Source: an uncultured Prevotellaceae bacterium (GTDB taxonomy: Bacteria; Bacteroidota; Bacteroidia; Bacteroidales; Bacteroidaceae). From it: DNA of 64,000 bases. The stretch covers positions 1-64,000 of the forward strand of contig CAMHNI010000010.1 in the NCBI GenBank assembly GCA_946186505.1, in the 5' to 3' direction. Made by a program: the position numbers and the translations under genes. This document shows, one piece after another, positions 16,304-26,262 of the stretch (position 1 is the first letter of the stretch; each line of letters starts with the position of its first letter). The notes under the pieces are model-generated. The model saw only the letters and a list, made by a program, of their open reading frames with translations. It did no database searches and was not told the DNA's origin.

Positions 16304-17362
16304 TTACGTTATTGCGATGTTTCTGATATATTTACGCCATTTATCGATGACGGCAGCCATGTCATCAGGAAGATCGGAAGTGAAGTCCATCTGTTGGCCT
16401 GTTAATGGATGGACGAAGCCAAGGGTGCGTGCATGTAGCACCTGCCTCGGGCAGAGGCTGAAGCAGTTCTGGACAAACGCCTTATACGTTGATGACCGCT
16501 CGCCCCGCAGGATTTCAGTACCACCATAGCGTTCGTCGCAGAACAGCGGGTGACCGATGTGCTTCATGTGGGCACGTATCTGATGGGTCCTGCCCGTTTC
16601 CAAACGGCACTCCACTAATGTTGTGTAGCCGAAACGCTCGATGACCTTGTAATGAGTGATGGCTGGCTTGCCCGTGTCGGAGTCTGGCGGGAACACCGCC
16701 ATACGCTGGCGGTCGCGGGGGTCGCGGCCTATGTTACCCTCGATGCGCCCCTCGTCCTCGGTGAAGTGTCCCCACACCAAAGCGTTATAGGAGCGGTGGG
16801 TGTCGTGGTCGAAGAACTGCTTGCCCAGACTGGTCTTCGCCTCGGGCGTCTTGGCCACAACGAGCAGTCCACTGGTGTCCTTGTCGATGCGGTGGACCAG
16901 TCCCACGCTGGGGTCGTTGGGATCGTAGGTGGGCAAACCCCGTAGATGCCAGGCAATGGCATTGACCAGTGTGCCGTGGAAGTTTCCCACTCCGGGATGA
17001 ACCACCAGTCCAGCGGGTTTGTTGACCACCATCAGCTGATCGTCCTCATAGACCACGTCAAGCGGCATATCCTCCGGTTCGATTGTCGTATCATAATGGG
17101 GACGGTCGAGCATCAGTGTGATGACGTCGCCGGGGCGCACTTTGTAGTTGCTCTTCACCGAACGGTCGCCCACATGGATAAACCCCGCGTCGGCAGCCTG
17201 CTGGATGCGGTTCCGGGTGGCATGGGGTATATGTTCGGTCAAGAACCTGTCTATGCGCAACGGTTCTTGTCCGCGGTCCACCTCCATACGGAAGTGCTCA
17301 TAAAGCTGCGGGCCCTCATCCTCCAGATCGAGGTCGTTCTGTATCAACTCCGTACTGTCCAT
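16304..17362 (-). CDS. RluD-type large-subunit rRNA pseudouridine synthase
   Basis: 352 residues. An S4-like RNA-binding domain at residues ~35-95 (LRIDRFLTEHIPHATRNRIQ) precedes the catalytic domain with GLVHRIDKDTSGLLVVAKT, whose Asp is the catalytic residue, and ETGRTHQIRAHMKHIGHPL. It probably modifies helix 69 of 23S rRNA as RluD does. Starts 6 bp after the PASTA gene; the same arrangement with ddl suggests one transcript. Confidence 0.92.
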   Translation of the reverse strand: MDSTELIQNDLDLEDEGPQLYEHFRMEVDRGQEPLRIDRFLTEHIPHATRNRIQQAADAGFIHVGDRSVKSNYKVRPGDVITLMLDRPHYDTTIEPEDMPLDVVYEDDQLMVVNKPAGLVVHPGVGNFHGTLVNAIAWHLRGLPTYDPNDPSVGLVHRIDKDTSGLLVVAKTPEAKTSLGKQFFDHDTHRSYNALVWGHFTEDEGRIEGNIGRDPRDRQRMAVFPPDSDTGKPAITHYKVIERFGYTTLVECRLETGRTHQIRAHMKHIGHPLFCDERYGGTEILRGERSSTYKAFVQNCFSLCPRQVLHARTLGFVHPLTGQQMDFTSDLPDDMAAVIDKWRKYIRNIAIT

Positions 17363-17368
17363 CTTCCG

Positions 17369-18064
17369 CTATTCAACCGTCTCGCCACTTTCCGGCTGTC
17401 CCGTCGGACGGGACTCGTCCATCTCCTCAAAGTCGTCAAAGCCGCCTTCAAGCTGCTCTTCCGGATATACGATGTCAGGCTCGGTATAGTCAATATCCTC
17501 GTCATCGCCGTACTGGCCATTGCCTATCAGCAATGTTAACGGATCGCCTATAGACACATGTTCACCCGTACTCACATGGCGTCCTCGGCTGATAATGCCA
17601 TAGACCCAGTCGCGCTCACCCAGAATGCGCTTCGGGGGGAGCAGCTTGAAGCCCAAGGCCCTGAGCTTTGCCTCGGCCTCGCGATAACTACTGTTGTCAA
17701 TCAAGTCGGGAATGGCGAACGAAGGCGACGAGGGTGAGTTCACCGTCACATAAATCACATGCCCCGCCTTCACCTCCATGCCCTCACCCGGCGACTGAGC
17801 CAGAATGCAGTCAGCCGGCAGTCGCTTGTTGTAGCCTGAGTCGGTGACTACCAGCTCCAGCCCATTCTGCGCCAGAAGCAGACGGGCGTTGTCACAAGTC
17901 ATATTCACAAGCTTGGGCACCTTGATACCCTCACCATGATGTGTGTATAACTCCAGCCCATACTTCACGCCGAAGCACAACCCCACGACAACAAGTGCCA
18001 TTGCCAACAGGTTTCCCCAGAGGTAAAGGCTCAAAAACTTACCAAAGAATTGTCTTGTCTTCAT
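17369..18064 (-). CDS. PASTA-domain membrane protein
   Basis: 231 residues, one N-terminal transmembrane helix (LWGNLLAMALVVVGLCFG), then two PASTA domains (KVPKLVNMTCDNARLLL... and AIPDLIDNSSYREAEAKL...) facing the periplasm, and an acidic C-terminal tail. PASTA domains bind peptidoglycan or muropeptides in other families. The ATG at 18064 is chosen because the promoter at 18086-18116 lies upstream of it; a longer frame to 18157 would start upstream of transcription. First gene of the RluD-ddl operon. Confidence 0.85.
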   Translation of the reverse strand: MKTRQFFGKFLSLYLWGNLLAMALVVVGLCFGVKYGLELYTHHGEGIKVPKLVNMTCDNARLLLAQNGLELVVTDSGYNKRLPADCILAQSPGEGMEVKAGHVIYVTVNSPSSPSFAIPDLIDNSSYREAEAKLRALGFKLLPPKRILGERDWVYGIISRGRHVSTGEHVSIGDPLTLLIGNGQYGDDEDIDYTEPDIVYPEEQLEGGFDDFEEMDESRPTGQPESGETVE

Positions 18065-18085
18065 TGATGAACTTCTTTTCGCGTA

Positions 18086-18116
18086 CAAAAGTAATAAAAA
18101 AACAGAAAGAAGCAAA
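18086..18116 (-). promoter_or_regulatory. Complete promoter for the PASTA-rluD-ddl operon
   Basis: On the minus strand TTTG (18113-18116), 19 nt, then TACTTTTG (18086-18093), an exact consensus layout. About 21 nt separate it from the chosen start. Confidence 0.85.
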
Positions 18117-18172
18117 GAATTCTCTTCACTTCTTTCCGTTTTAACCTTAATTTTCAATCCGAGACGGTTGTA

Positions 18173-18328
18173 TTACTTACCGTGATGCTCATCAGAAACC
18201 GTTAACTTCTTACGACCCTTTGCGCGGCGTGAAGCCAACACGCGGCGACCATTCTTTGTGGCCATTCTCTCACGGAAGCCGTGCTTGTTGACGCGACGGC
18301 GATTGTGCGGCTGAAACGTTCTTTTCAT
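18173..18328 (-). CDS. rpmH: 50S ribosomal protein L34
   Basis: Fifty-one residues, recognised from [38 protein letters not shown] and [10 protein letters not shown]. This is the very basic L34 protein of the large ribosomal subunit. It has its own promoter. No rnpA or dnaA lies beside it, unlike the origin-linked arrangement in many other bacteria. Confidence 0.97.
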   Translation of the reverse strand: MKRTFQPHNRRRVNKHGFRERMATKNGRRVLASRRAKGRKKLTVSDEHHGK

Positions 18329-18374
18329 TGCTATTATTCTTGTTTATTTGTTGTATATTTACCGATTTGGGGTG

Positions 18375-18405
18375 CAAAAGTACTCATTTCTTTTGAATTA
18401 CGCAA
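18375..18405 (-). promoter_or_regulatory. Promoter for rpmH
   Basis: TACTTTTG on the minus strand at 18375-18382, with TTG at 18403-18405 about 20 nt upstream as a partial -33 element. Confidence 0.75.
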
Positions 18406-18456
18406 GTTTCTTGCTAATTTTTTCACGTTTCACTTCTGACTTTTCACTTTTTTTCG

Positions 18457-18464
18457 TACCTTTG
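18457..18464 (+). promoter_or_regulatory. -7 box for efp
   Basis: TACCTTTG, 35 nt before the efp start, divergent from the rpmH promoter. Confidence 0.7.
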
Positions 18465-18499
18465 CACCCAAATTCCAATATTACACATTATTTATAGTT

Positions 18500-19066
18500 A
18501 TGATTAACTCACAAGACATCAAGAAAGGAACCGCCATTCGCATGGACGGCGGCATTTGGGTTTGCATCGATTTTCAGCACCGCAAGCCGGGTAAGGGTAA
18601 CACCATCATGAACATTAAGGTGAAGAACGTCAGCGACGGCCGAGTATTAGAGCGCCGCTACAACATCGGCGAGAAGCTGGAGGACGTCGTCATCGAGCAC
18701 CGCGACTACCAGTACCTCTATGAGGACCCCTCGGGCCGCATCTTCATGAACAACGAGACCTTCGAGCAGATTCCCATTGCCAACGACCTCGTCATCGGCC
18801 ATGAGTTCATGAAGGAGGGCGACACCGTATCAGTGGTGAGCGACACGACCGACGGCACCATCCTCTACGCCGAGATGCCGGTGAAGACCGTGCTGCGCGT
18901 GACCCACTCAGAGCCGGGCATCAAGGGCGACACCGCCACCAACACGCTGAAGCCCGCCACGCTCGAGACCGGCGTAGAGATTCGCGTACCCCTGTTCATC
19001 AACGAGGGCGACCTCATCCAGGTCGACACCCGCGACGGCTCTTACCTGGCTCGTGCCAAGGAGTAA
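18500..19066 (+). CDS. efp: Elongation factor P
   Basis: Relieves ribosome stalling at polyproline stretches. 188 residues with the KOW-like N-terminal domain, whose modification loop reads HRKPGKGNT with a lysine at the tip, and OB domains ending RVPLFINEGDLIQVDTRDGSYLARAKE. The lysine at the loop tip rather than arginine fits an EF-P that is either lysine-modified or unmodified. Followed by a repeat and a glycosyltransferase. Confidence 0.96.
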   Translation: MINSQDIKKGTAIRMDGGIWVCIDFQHRKPGKGNTIMNIKVKNVSDGRVLERRYNIGEKLEDVVIEHRDYQYLYEDPSGRIFMNNETFEQIPIANDLVIGHEFMKEGDTVSVVSDTTDGTILYAEMPVKTVLRVTHSEPGIKGDTATNTLKPATLETGVEIRVPLFINEGDLIQVDTRDGSYLARAKE

Positions 19067-19076
19067 ATCCAATTGG

Positions 19077-19117
19077 GAATTGACAATCGATAATTGACAA
19101 TTGATAATTGACAATTG
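19077..19117. repeat. Tandem ATTGACAATTGATA-type repeat carrying the next start codon
   Basis: Almost three copies of a 14-nt unit (ATTGACAATYGATA) in tandem, itself near-palindromic. The last copy supplies the TTG start of the glycosyltransferase. Confidence 0.7.
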
Positions 19118-20143
19118 AAATACTCTGTCATCGTCCCCGTCTTTAACCGCCCCGACGAGGTGGACGAGTTGCTCGGGAGCCTGGCGCACCAGACGCTGAA
19201 GGACTTCGAGGTCATCATCGTGGAAGACGGATCGGAAACACCATGCAAGGATGTCTGCGACAAGTACGCAGGCATCCTTGACTTACATTATTACTATAAG
19301 GAGAACAGCGGCCCCGGCCAGAGCCGCAACTACGGTGCCGAGCGCGCCAAGGGCCAGTGGCTCATCGTGCTCGACAGCGACGTGGTGCTGCCCGACGGCT
19401 ATCTCGAGAGTATAGAGCACTCTGAGGATATCTCCGCATGGGGCGGCCCCGACCGCGCCCATGAGTCGTTCACGCCGGTACAGAAGGCCATCTCCTACGC
19501 CATGACGTCGTTCTTCACCACGGGTGGCATCCGCGGCGGAAAGACGAAGTTAGACAAGTTCTTCCCACGCTCCTATAACATGGGCATCAGGCGCGAGGTC
19601 TACAGCGAGCTGGGCGGCTTCTCGCGGATGCGCTTTGGCGAGGACATCGACTTCTCCTACCGCATCGTCGAGGCCGGTTACAAGACGGCTCTTATCCCTG
19701 AGGCCTGGGTATGGCACAAACGCCGCACAGACCTACGCAAGTTCTTCCGCCAGGTCTATAACAGTGGCATTGCCCGCATCAACCTGGAGAAGCGTCACCC
19801 CGGCACCATGAAACTAGTCCACCTGCTACCAACGGTTTTTACCATCGGTGTCATCGGGCTGATACTCATCTCTGCCGTCGGCCGCGCCTTGATGCACTAC
19901 ATCGACTACGACCAGTTCTATTGGATGTGTTTCGCTCCGTGGATACCTATTATATTATATAGCCTTATCATCTTCACAGACTCCTGTCTCAGAAACCGAA
20001 GTCTTCAGGTAGGGCTGCTCAGTGTTCCAGCCGCCTTTGTCCAGTTGATGGGCTACGGTCTGGGCTTTATCGAGTCCTGGTGGAAACGCTACGTGCTGAA
20101 ACAAGACGAGTTTACAGCATTCGAGAAGACTTTCTACAAATGA
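19115..20143 (+). CDS. Family 2 glycosyltransferase with C-terminal membrane segments
   Basis: Transfers a sugar from a nucleotide donor. GT-A fold signs are YSVIVPVFNRPDEVDE at the start, VLDSDVVLPDGY as the DxD motif, and FGEDIDFSYRI as the catalytic base motif. Two hydrophobic segments lie near residues 235-257 and 270-290, so it is probably inner-membrane bound. Translation must start at TTG 19115: an in-frame stop lies directly upstream and no ATG occurs near. That TTG lies in the short tandem repeat. The radC gene overlaps the stop by 4 bp. Confidence 0.87.
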   Translation: MKYSVIVPVFNRPDEVDELLGSLAHQTLKDFEVIIVEDGSETPCKDVCDKYAGILDLHYYYKENSGPGQSRNYGAERAKGQWLIVLDSDVVLPDGYLESIEHSEDISAWGGPDRAHESFTPVQKAISYAMTSFFTTGGIRGGKTKLDKFFPRSYNMGIRREVYSELGGFSRMRFGEDIDFSYRIVEAGYKTALIPEAWVWHKRRTDLRKFFRQVYNSGIARINLEKRHPGTMKLVHLLPTVFTIGVIGLILISAVGRALMHYIDYDQFYWMCFAPWIPIILYSLIIFTDSCLRNRSLQVGLLSVPAAFVQLMGYGLGFIESWWKRYVLKQDEFTAFEKTFYK

Positions 20144-20829
20144 ACGACAAGCTGAACATCAGCCAATGGGCAGAGGACGACCGACCTCGCGAACGACTGG
20201 AACGGCTGGGGCCGTCGGCACTCAGCGATGCCGAGCTATTGGCAATCCTTGTAGGCAGCGGTTCAACCAAGGAGGATGCTGTGTCGCTGATGAAAAGAAT
20301 GCTCGCCGACTGCAACAACAACTTGAACACGTTGGGGAAGATGACCATCCACGACCTCTGTCAGTACAACGGCATAGGACCTGCCAAGGCCATTACCATC
20401 CTGGCCGCCTGCGAGCTGGGCAAACGGCGACAAGCATCCCATCGCGAAGAACGTCCTGACTTAGGCACAGCCACACTTATCTACCGTCACATGCACCCGT
20501 TGATGCAGGACCTTGACGTCGAAGAGTTCTGGGTGCTGTTGATGAACCAGAACTACAGACTCATCAGGAAATTCCAGCTTGCCCACGGCGGCATCTCCGA
20601 AGTCAGTGTTGATGTGCGCATCATCATCCGAGAGGCCGTTCTTTCGAATACAACCATCCTCGCCGTCTGCCATAACCACCCCTCGGGAAACATCCAGCCC
20701 AGCCGCGTCGATGAGCAACTGACACAGACTATCAAACGCGCCTGTGAATTGATGCGCATACACTTCCTGGACCACGTAATTATTACTGACGGGAGCTATT
20801 TTTCATTCCACGAACAAGGAAAACTATAG
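20140..20829 (+). CDS. radC: DNA repair protein RadC family
   Basis: 229 residues from the ATG at 20140, which overlaps the preceding stop (ATGA). An N-terminal helix-hairpin-helix region (LCQYNGIGPAKAITILAACELG) precedes a JAMM-like metalloprotease fold with HNHPSGNIQPSRVDEQLT. The family is named RadC, but its role in repair is unproven. The in-frame extension to 20080 lies inside the glycosyltransferase gene and is unlikely. Confidence 0.92.
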   Translation: MNDKLNISQWAEDDRPRERLERLGPSALSDAELLAILVGSGSTKEDAVSLMKRMLADCNNNLNTLGKMTIHDLCQYNGIGPAKAITILAACELGKRRQASHREERPDLGTATLIYRHMHPLMQDLDVEEFWVLLMNQNYRLIRKFQLAHGGISEVSVDVRIIIREAVLSNTTILAVCHNHPSGNIQPSRVDEQLTQTIKRACELMRIHFLDHVIITDGSYFSFHEQGKL

Positions 20830-20880
20830 CAGTTATGTTTTTTTAACTCTTTTTGTTGCGTTTCTTTGACTAATTTTTGT

Positions 20881-20888
20881 TAACTTTG
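20881..20888 (+). promoter_or_regulatory. -7 box for the OmpA-like gene
   Basis: TAACTTTG, preceded by T-rich DNA, 30 nt before the ATG. GTTAAC occurs on both sides (20879 and 20896), a short palindrome pair. Confidence 0.65.
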
Positions 20889-20918
20889 CGAAAAAGTTAA
20901 CGTAAGATAAAAGCCAAC

Positions 20919-22061
20919 ATGAAATTTACAACTTGGAAAATCACACTTCTGGCCATGCTCCTTTTGGGTCATGTCAGTGCTTATTCACAACAAGTAGAAC
21001 GGCCGATGCGGGAGTTGGTAGCCCCAGCCATTGATTTCTTTGTACCACACTGGTATATTAATATACAGGCAGGCGGTGCATACGACATCGGCGAAGCCAA
21101 GTTTATCAAACTTCTCTCGCCTGCCCTACAGGCCACCATCGGTTACGAGTTCAACGAGTATGTAGGAGCGAGGGCTGGTGTAAGCGGATTTTGGGCAAGA
21201 AATGAGTATGCCTATCCCGAGGCTAAGTACAAGTGGAACTTCATACAGCCGGCAGTTGATGTCAGAGCTAATCTGTCGAACATTTTCATGGGTCGCGACA
21301 TCGAGCGCGTTTATGATCTCTACGCCTTCCTCGGCGCTGGCGCGGCACTGAGTTTCAATAACGACGATGCCGAGAAGGCCGACCAGCGTTTTGGAATCGA
21401 CTTCCAGAAACTATGGAAAGATACTCGATGGAACCCCGTCGTCAGGGGCGGTCTGGGTGCAGACTTCTGGATGAACGATAATCTGGCATTCAATGTAGAG
21501 GGTAATGTCAATATGCTGCCTGACCACTTCAACTCAAAGCGAGGCAGGTATGACAACCGCGACTGGCACTTCAACTTATTAATAGGTCTGCGCATCAACC
21601 TCGGACCGAGTTACGGACTGGTAGAGCCCCAGTATCGTGACATTCCGCAGCCGGTTGCACCTCCGGTATCCAATTTCCAGGACGAGGACGGCGTCGCATT
21701 GGTGGAATACGTCCAGTTTGAGCTGAACAAGAGCGTGATACGCAGCAGTGAATACAACAAGATTCTACGTGTGGTATCCTACCTGCATGAGCATCCCAAG
21801 GCCCATGTCGAGCTGACGGGCTTTGCAGACAAGCTGACGGGTAACGCCTCCATCAACCAGCGGCTGTCGGTAGAGCGTGCCCAGGCCGTGGCAAAGTTCC
21901 TTTCAGAGCGTGGCATCAGCTACGGCCGTATCAGCGAGTACGCCAAGGGCGACCGTGTGCAGCCGTTCCAGGTGAACGAGGACAACCGCGTCACCATCTG
22001 TATCGTCATTGACGAGGGACTGACAGAGGAAGTACAACAATTAAGAGAGTCTATTAAATAA
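20919..22061 (+). CDS. OmpA-like outer-membrane protein
   Basis: 380 residues: signal peptide (1-24), a beta-barrel-like domain (~40-230, strands such as ATIGYEFNEYVGARAGVSG), a linker rich in Pro, and a C-terminal OmpA domain with VELTGFADKLTGNASINQRL, which binds peptidoglycan. It probably links the outer membrane to the wall. Two collagen-like lipoprotein genes follow after 15 and 18 bp and are likely on the same mRNA. Confidence 0.88.
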   Translation: MKFTTWKITLLAMLLLGHVSAYSQQVERPMRELVAPAIDFFVPHWYINIQAGGAYDIGEAKFIKLLSPALQATIGYEFNEYVGARAGVSGFWARNEYAYPEAKYKWNFIQPAVDVRANLSNIFMGRDIERVYDLYAFLGAGAALSFNNDDAEKADQRFGIDFQKLWKDTRWNPVVRGGLGADFWMNDNLAFNVEGNVNMLPDHFNSKRGRYDNRDWHFNLLIGLRINLGPSYGLVEPQYRDIPQPVAPPVSNFQDEDGVALVEYVQFELNKSVIRSSEYNKILRVVSYLHEHPKAHVELTGFADKLTGNASINQRLSVERAQAVAKFLSERGISYGRISEYAKGDRVQPFQVNEDNRVTICIVIDEGLTEEVQQLRESIK

Positions 22062-22076
22062 AAACAACGAGAATAT

Positions 22077-23303
<1,227 letters not shown>

Positions 23304-23321
23304 ATCTGAAATATTAGTGCT

Positions 23322-24478
<1,157 letters not shown>

Positions 24479-24479
<1 letters not shown>

Positions 24480-24799
24480 TGACGCAACAAGAAAAGACTC
24501 TTATGGAAGAACGGATCGTAGATGTGTTGAAAACCGTCTACGATCCGGAAATTCCTGTTAACATCTTTGACCTTGGGATGATATACCGTATCGATGTCAA
24601 GGATGACCAAACTGTGGAACTGGACATGACATTTACCGCCCCAAACTGTCCAGCAGCCGACTACATCTTAGAAGATGTACGCACGAAAGTGGAAAGCGTC
24701 GAGGGTGTCCATGGAGCCAATGTAAACCTCGTCTTTGAACCCGCGTGGGACCAAAGCATGATGACAGAAGAGGCGCGGATAGAATTAGGATTTGACTGA
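24479..24799 (+). CDS. SufT/DUF59 iron-sulfur assembly protein
   Basis: 106-residue MIP18-type protein (DUF59) that helps mature iron-sulfur proteins. Family blocks are VYDPEIPVNIFDLGMIY near the start and MTFTAPNCPAADYI with the conserved Cys. The ATG at 24479 overlaps the previous stop by one base; an ATG at 24503 (MEERIVDVL) is an alternative. It follows two surface lipoprotein genes, an unusual setting, and lpxH begins 2 bp after it. Confidence 0.88.
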
Positions 24800-24801
24800 C
24801 G

Positions 24802-25566
24802 ATGAAAAGCATCTATTTCTTGTCTGACGCTCATTTAGGGTCGTGGGCCATCGACCACGGCCGTATGCATGAGCGCCGGCTTGTGCGCTTCCTTGACAGT
24901 ATTAAGAATAAGGCGGCAGCCGTCTATCTGTTGGGCGACATGTTCGACTTCTGGTACGAATACCGCTACGTCGTGCCCAAGGGTTATACGCGATTCTTAG
25001 GAAAGCTATCGGAGCTGACCGACTTGGGCGTCGAGGTTCACTACTTCACCGGCAACCACGACATCTGGGCTTACGACTATCTGGAGAAAGAGTGCGGTGT
25101 CATCCTGCACAAGCAGCCGCTCACAACCGAGATCTACGGCAAGATTTTTTTCTTAGCTCATGGCGACGGCCTAGGTGATCCTGACAAATCCTTCAAGCTC
25201 ATCCGTGGCATCTTTCACAACCGCACCTGCCAATGGCTCTTCTCAGCCCTCCATCCACGCTGGGGTATGTGGTTCGGCCTGACATGGGCCAAACATTCAC
25301 GCCTCAAGCACGAGGCAGAAGGGCCGCCAGCCTATATGGGCGAAGATCGTGAGCATCTAGTACTCTTCACCAAACGGTACATCCAATACCACTCCAATGT
25401 TGACTACTTCATCTACGGCCACCGCCATATCGAGGTTGACTTGCAGCTCACCAAGAAAGCCCGGATGGTCATTCTCGGCGATTGGATCAATCAGTTCACC
25501 TATGTCGTTTACGACGGCGAGCATCTGTTCATGTCGCAGTACATCGAAGGTGAAAGCATCATGTAA
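24802..25566 (+). CDS. lpxH: UDP-2,3-diacylglucosamine diphosphatase
   Basis: Removes UMP from UDP-2,3-diacylglucosamine in lipid A synthesis, at the inner face of the membrane. Calcineurin-like metal motifs are clear: YFLSDAHLG, LLGDMFDFWYE, TGNHDIW and the later HGDGLG and YGHRH. 254 residues, normal for LpxH. It is the only lipid A gene in the window. A lipoprotein gene follows after 31 bp. Confidence 0.9.
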   Translation: MKSIYFLSDAHLGSWAIDHGRMHERRLVRFLDSIKNKAAAVYLLGDMFDFWYEYRYVVPKGYTRFLGKLSELTDLGVEVHYFTGNHDIWAYDYLEKECGVILHKQPLTTEIYGKIFFLAHGDGLGDPDKSFKLIRGIFHNRTCQWLFSALHPRWGMWFGLTWAKHSRLKHEAEGPPAYMGEDREHLVLFTKRYIQYHSNVDYFIYGHRHIEVDLQLTKKARMVILGDWINQFTYVVYDGEHLFMSQYIEGESIM

Positions 25567-25597
25567 TCATATTCACTCACATAAACCACTAACCATC

Positions 25598-26260
25598 ATG
25601 AAAATGAAAGCCTTATCCATTCTCACAGTTGCCGCCGTGTCTGCTCTGTTGGGCGGCTGTGGTTCCATGTCATCCATCAACAGCGCCCTGTACACAATCA
25701 ACAATGTCCAGTCAACCATCGGTAACGTGATGGGTAATAACAACAGCTACAGCCAAACACAAACGTCAACAACAGCACAGCCTGCCGCTACGCAGACAGG
25801 TGCAACAACGTCCAGTACCACTACTACGACAACACGAGCAGCAACACCCGCCACCACACGCACCGTCAGTTCACCGGCATCCGCAGCATCTTCCTCATCC
25901 TCTGCACAGCAGCGCAACACAGACCTCTACGTCAGCGGTTCACGTCGAGGCGAGATTCGCACTAATGGCGATGTCTATATCGGCGGCTCGCGAAAAGGAG
26001 AGTTCCGTTCCAACGGAGACATCTACGTAGATGGCTCACGCAAAGGTGAGATACGTTCTAACGGCGACATCTACAAAAACGGTTCACGAGTTGGCGAGGT
26101 ACGTTCCAACGGAGACATCTATATCAACGGCTCACGTGTAGGCGAGGTGCGTTCCAACGGAGACATCTACAAGAACGGCTCACGCATCGGCGAGGCCCGC
26201 AACATGTCGGACACCCGCCAGGTGGCAGTCGTCTATTTTTTCGGTTTCTTCAACCTGTAG
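25598..26260 (+). CDS. Lipoprotein with 16-residue tandem repeats, unknown function
   Basis: 220 residues from the ATG at 25598, chosen because it starts a signal peptide with lipobox LLGGC (Cys21); a longer in-frame extension runs into lpxH and is unlikely. Residues ~45-105 are a Ser/Thr/Ala-rich linker. Then five repeats of about 16 residues follow, of the form GSRxGExRSNGDIYxx, which suggest a small beta-solenoid or beta-sheet repeat reminiscent of MORN-like sheets. The last ~20 residues end FFGFFNL. I do not recognise the family; it is probably periplasmic or surface-located. Confidence 0.75.
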   Translation: MKMKALSILTVAAVSALLGGCGSMSSINSALYTINNVQSTIGNVMGNNNSYSQTQTSTTAQPAATQTGATTSSTTTTTTRAATPATTRTVSSPASAASSSSSAQQRNTDLYVSGSRRGEIRTNGDVYIGGSRKGEFRSNGDIYVDGSRKGEIRSNGDIYKNGSRVGEVRSNGDIYINGSRVGEVRSNGDIYKNGSRIGEARNMSDTRQVAVVYFFGFFNL

Positions 26261-26262
26261 TC

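Noticed and set aside
25397..25597. Longer N-terminus for the repeat lipoprotein
   Set aside because: It overlaps lpxH out of frame; the ATG at 25598 begins a proper lipoprotein signal.
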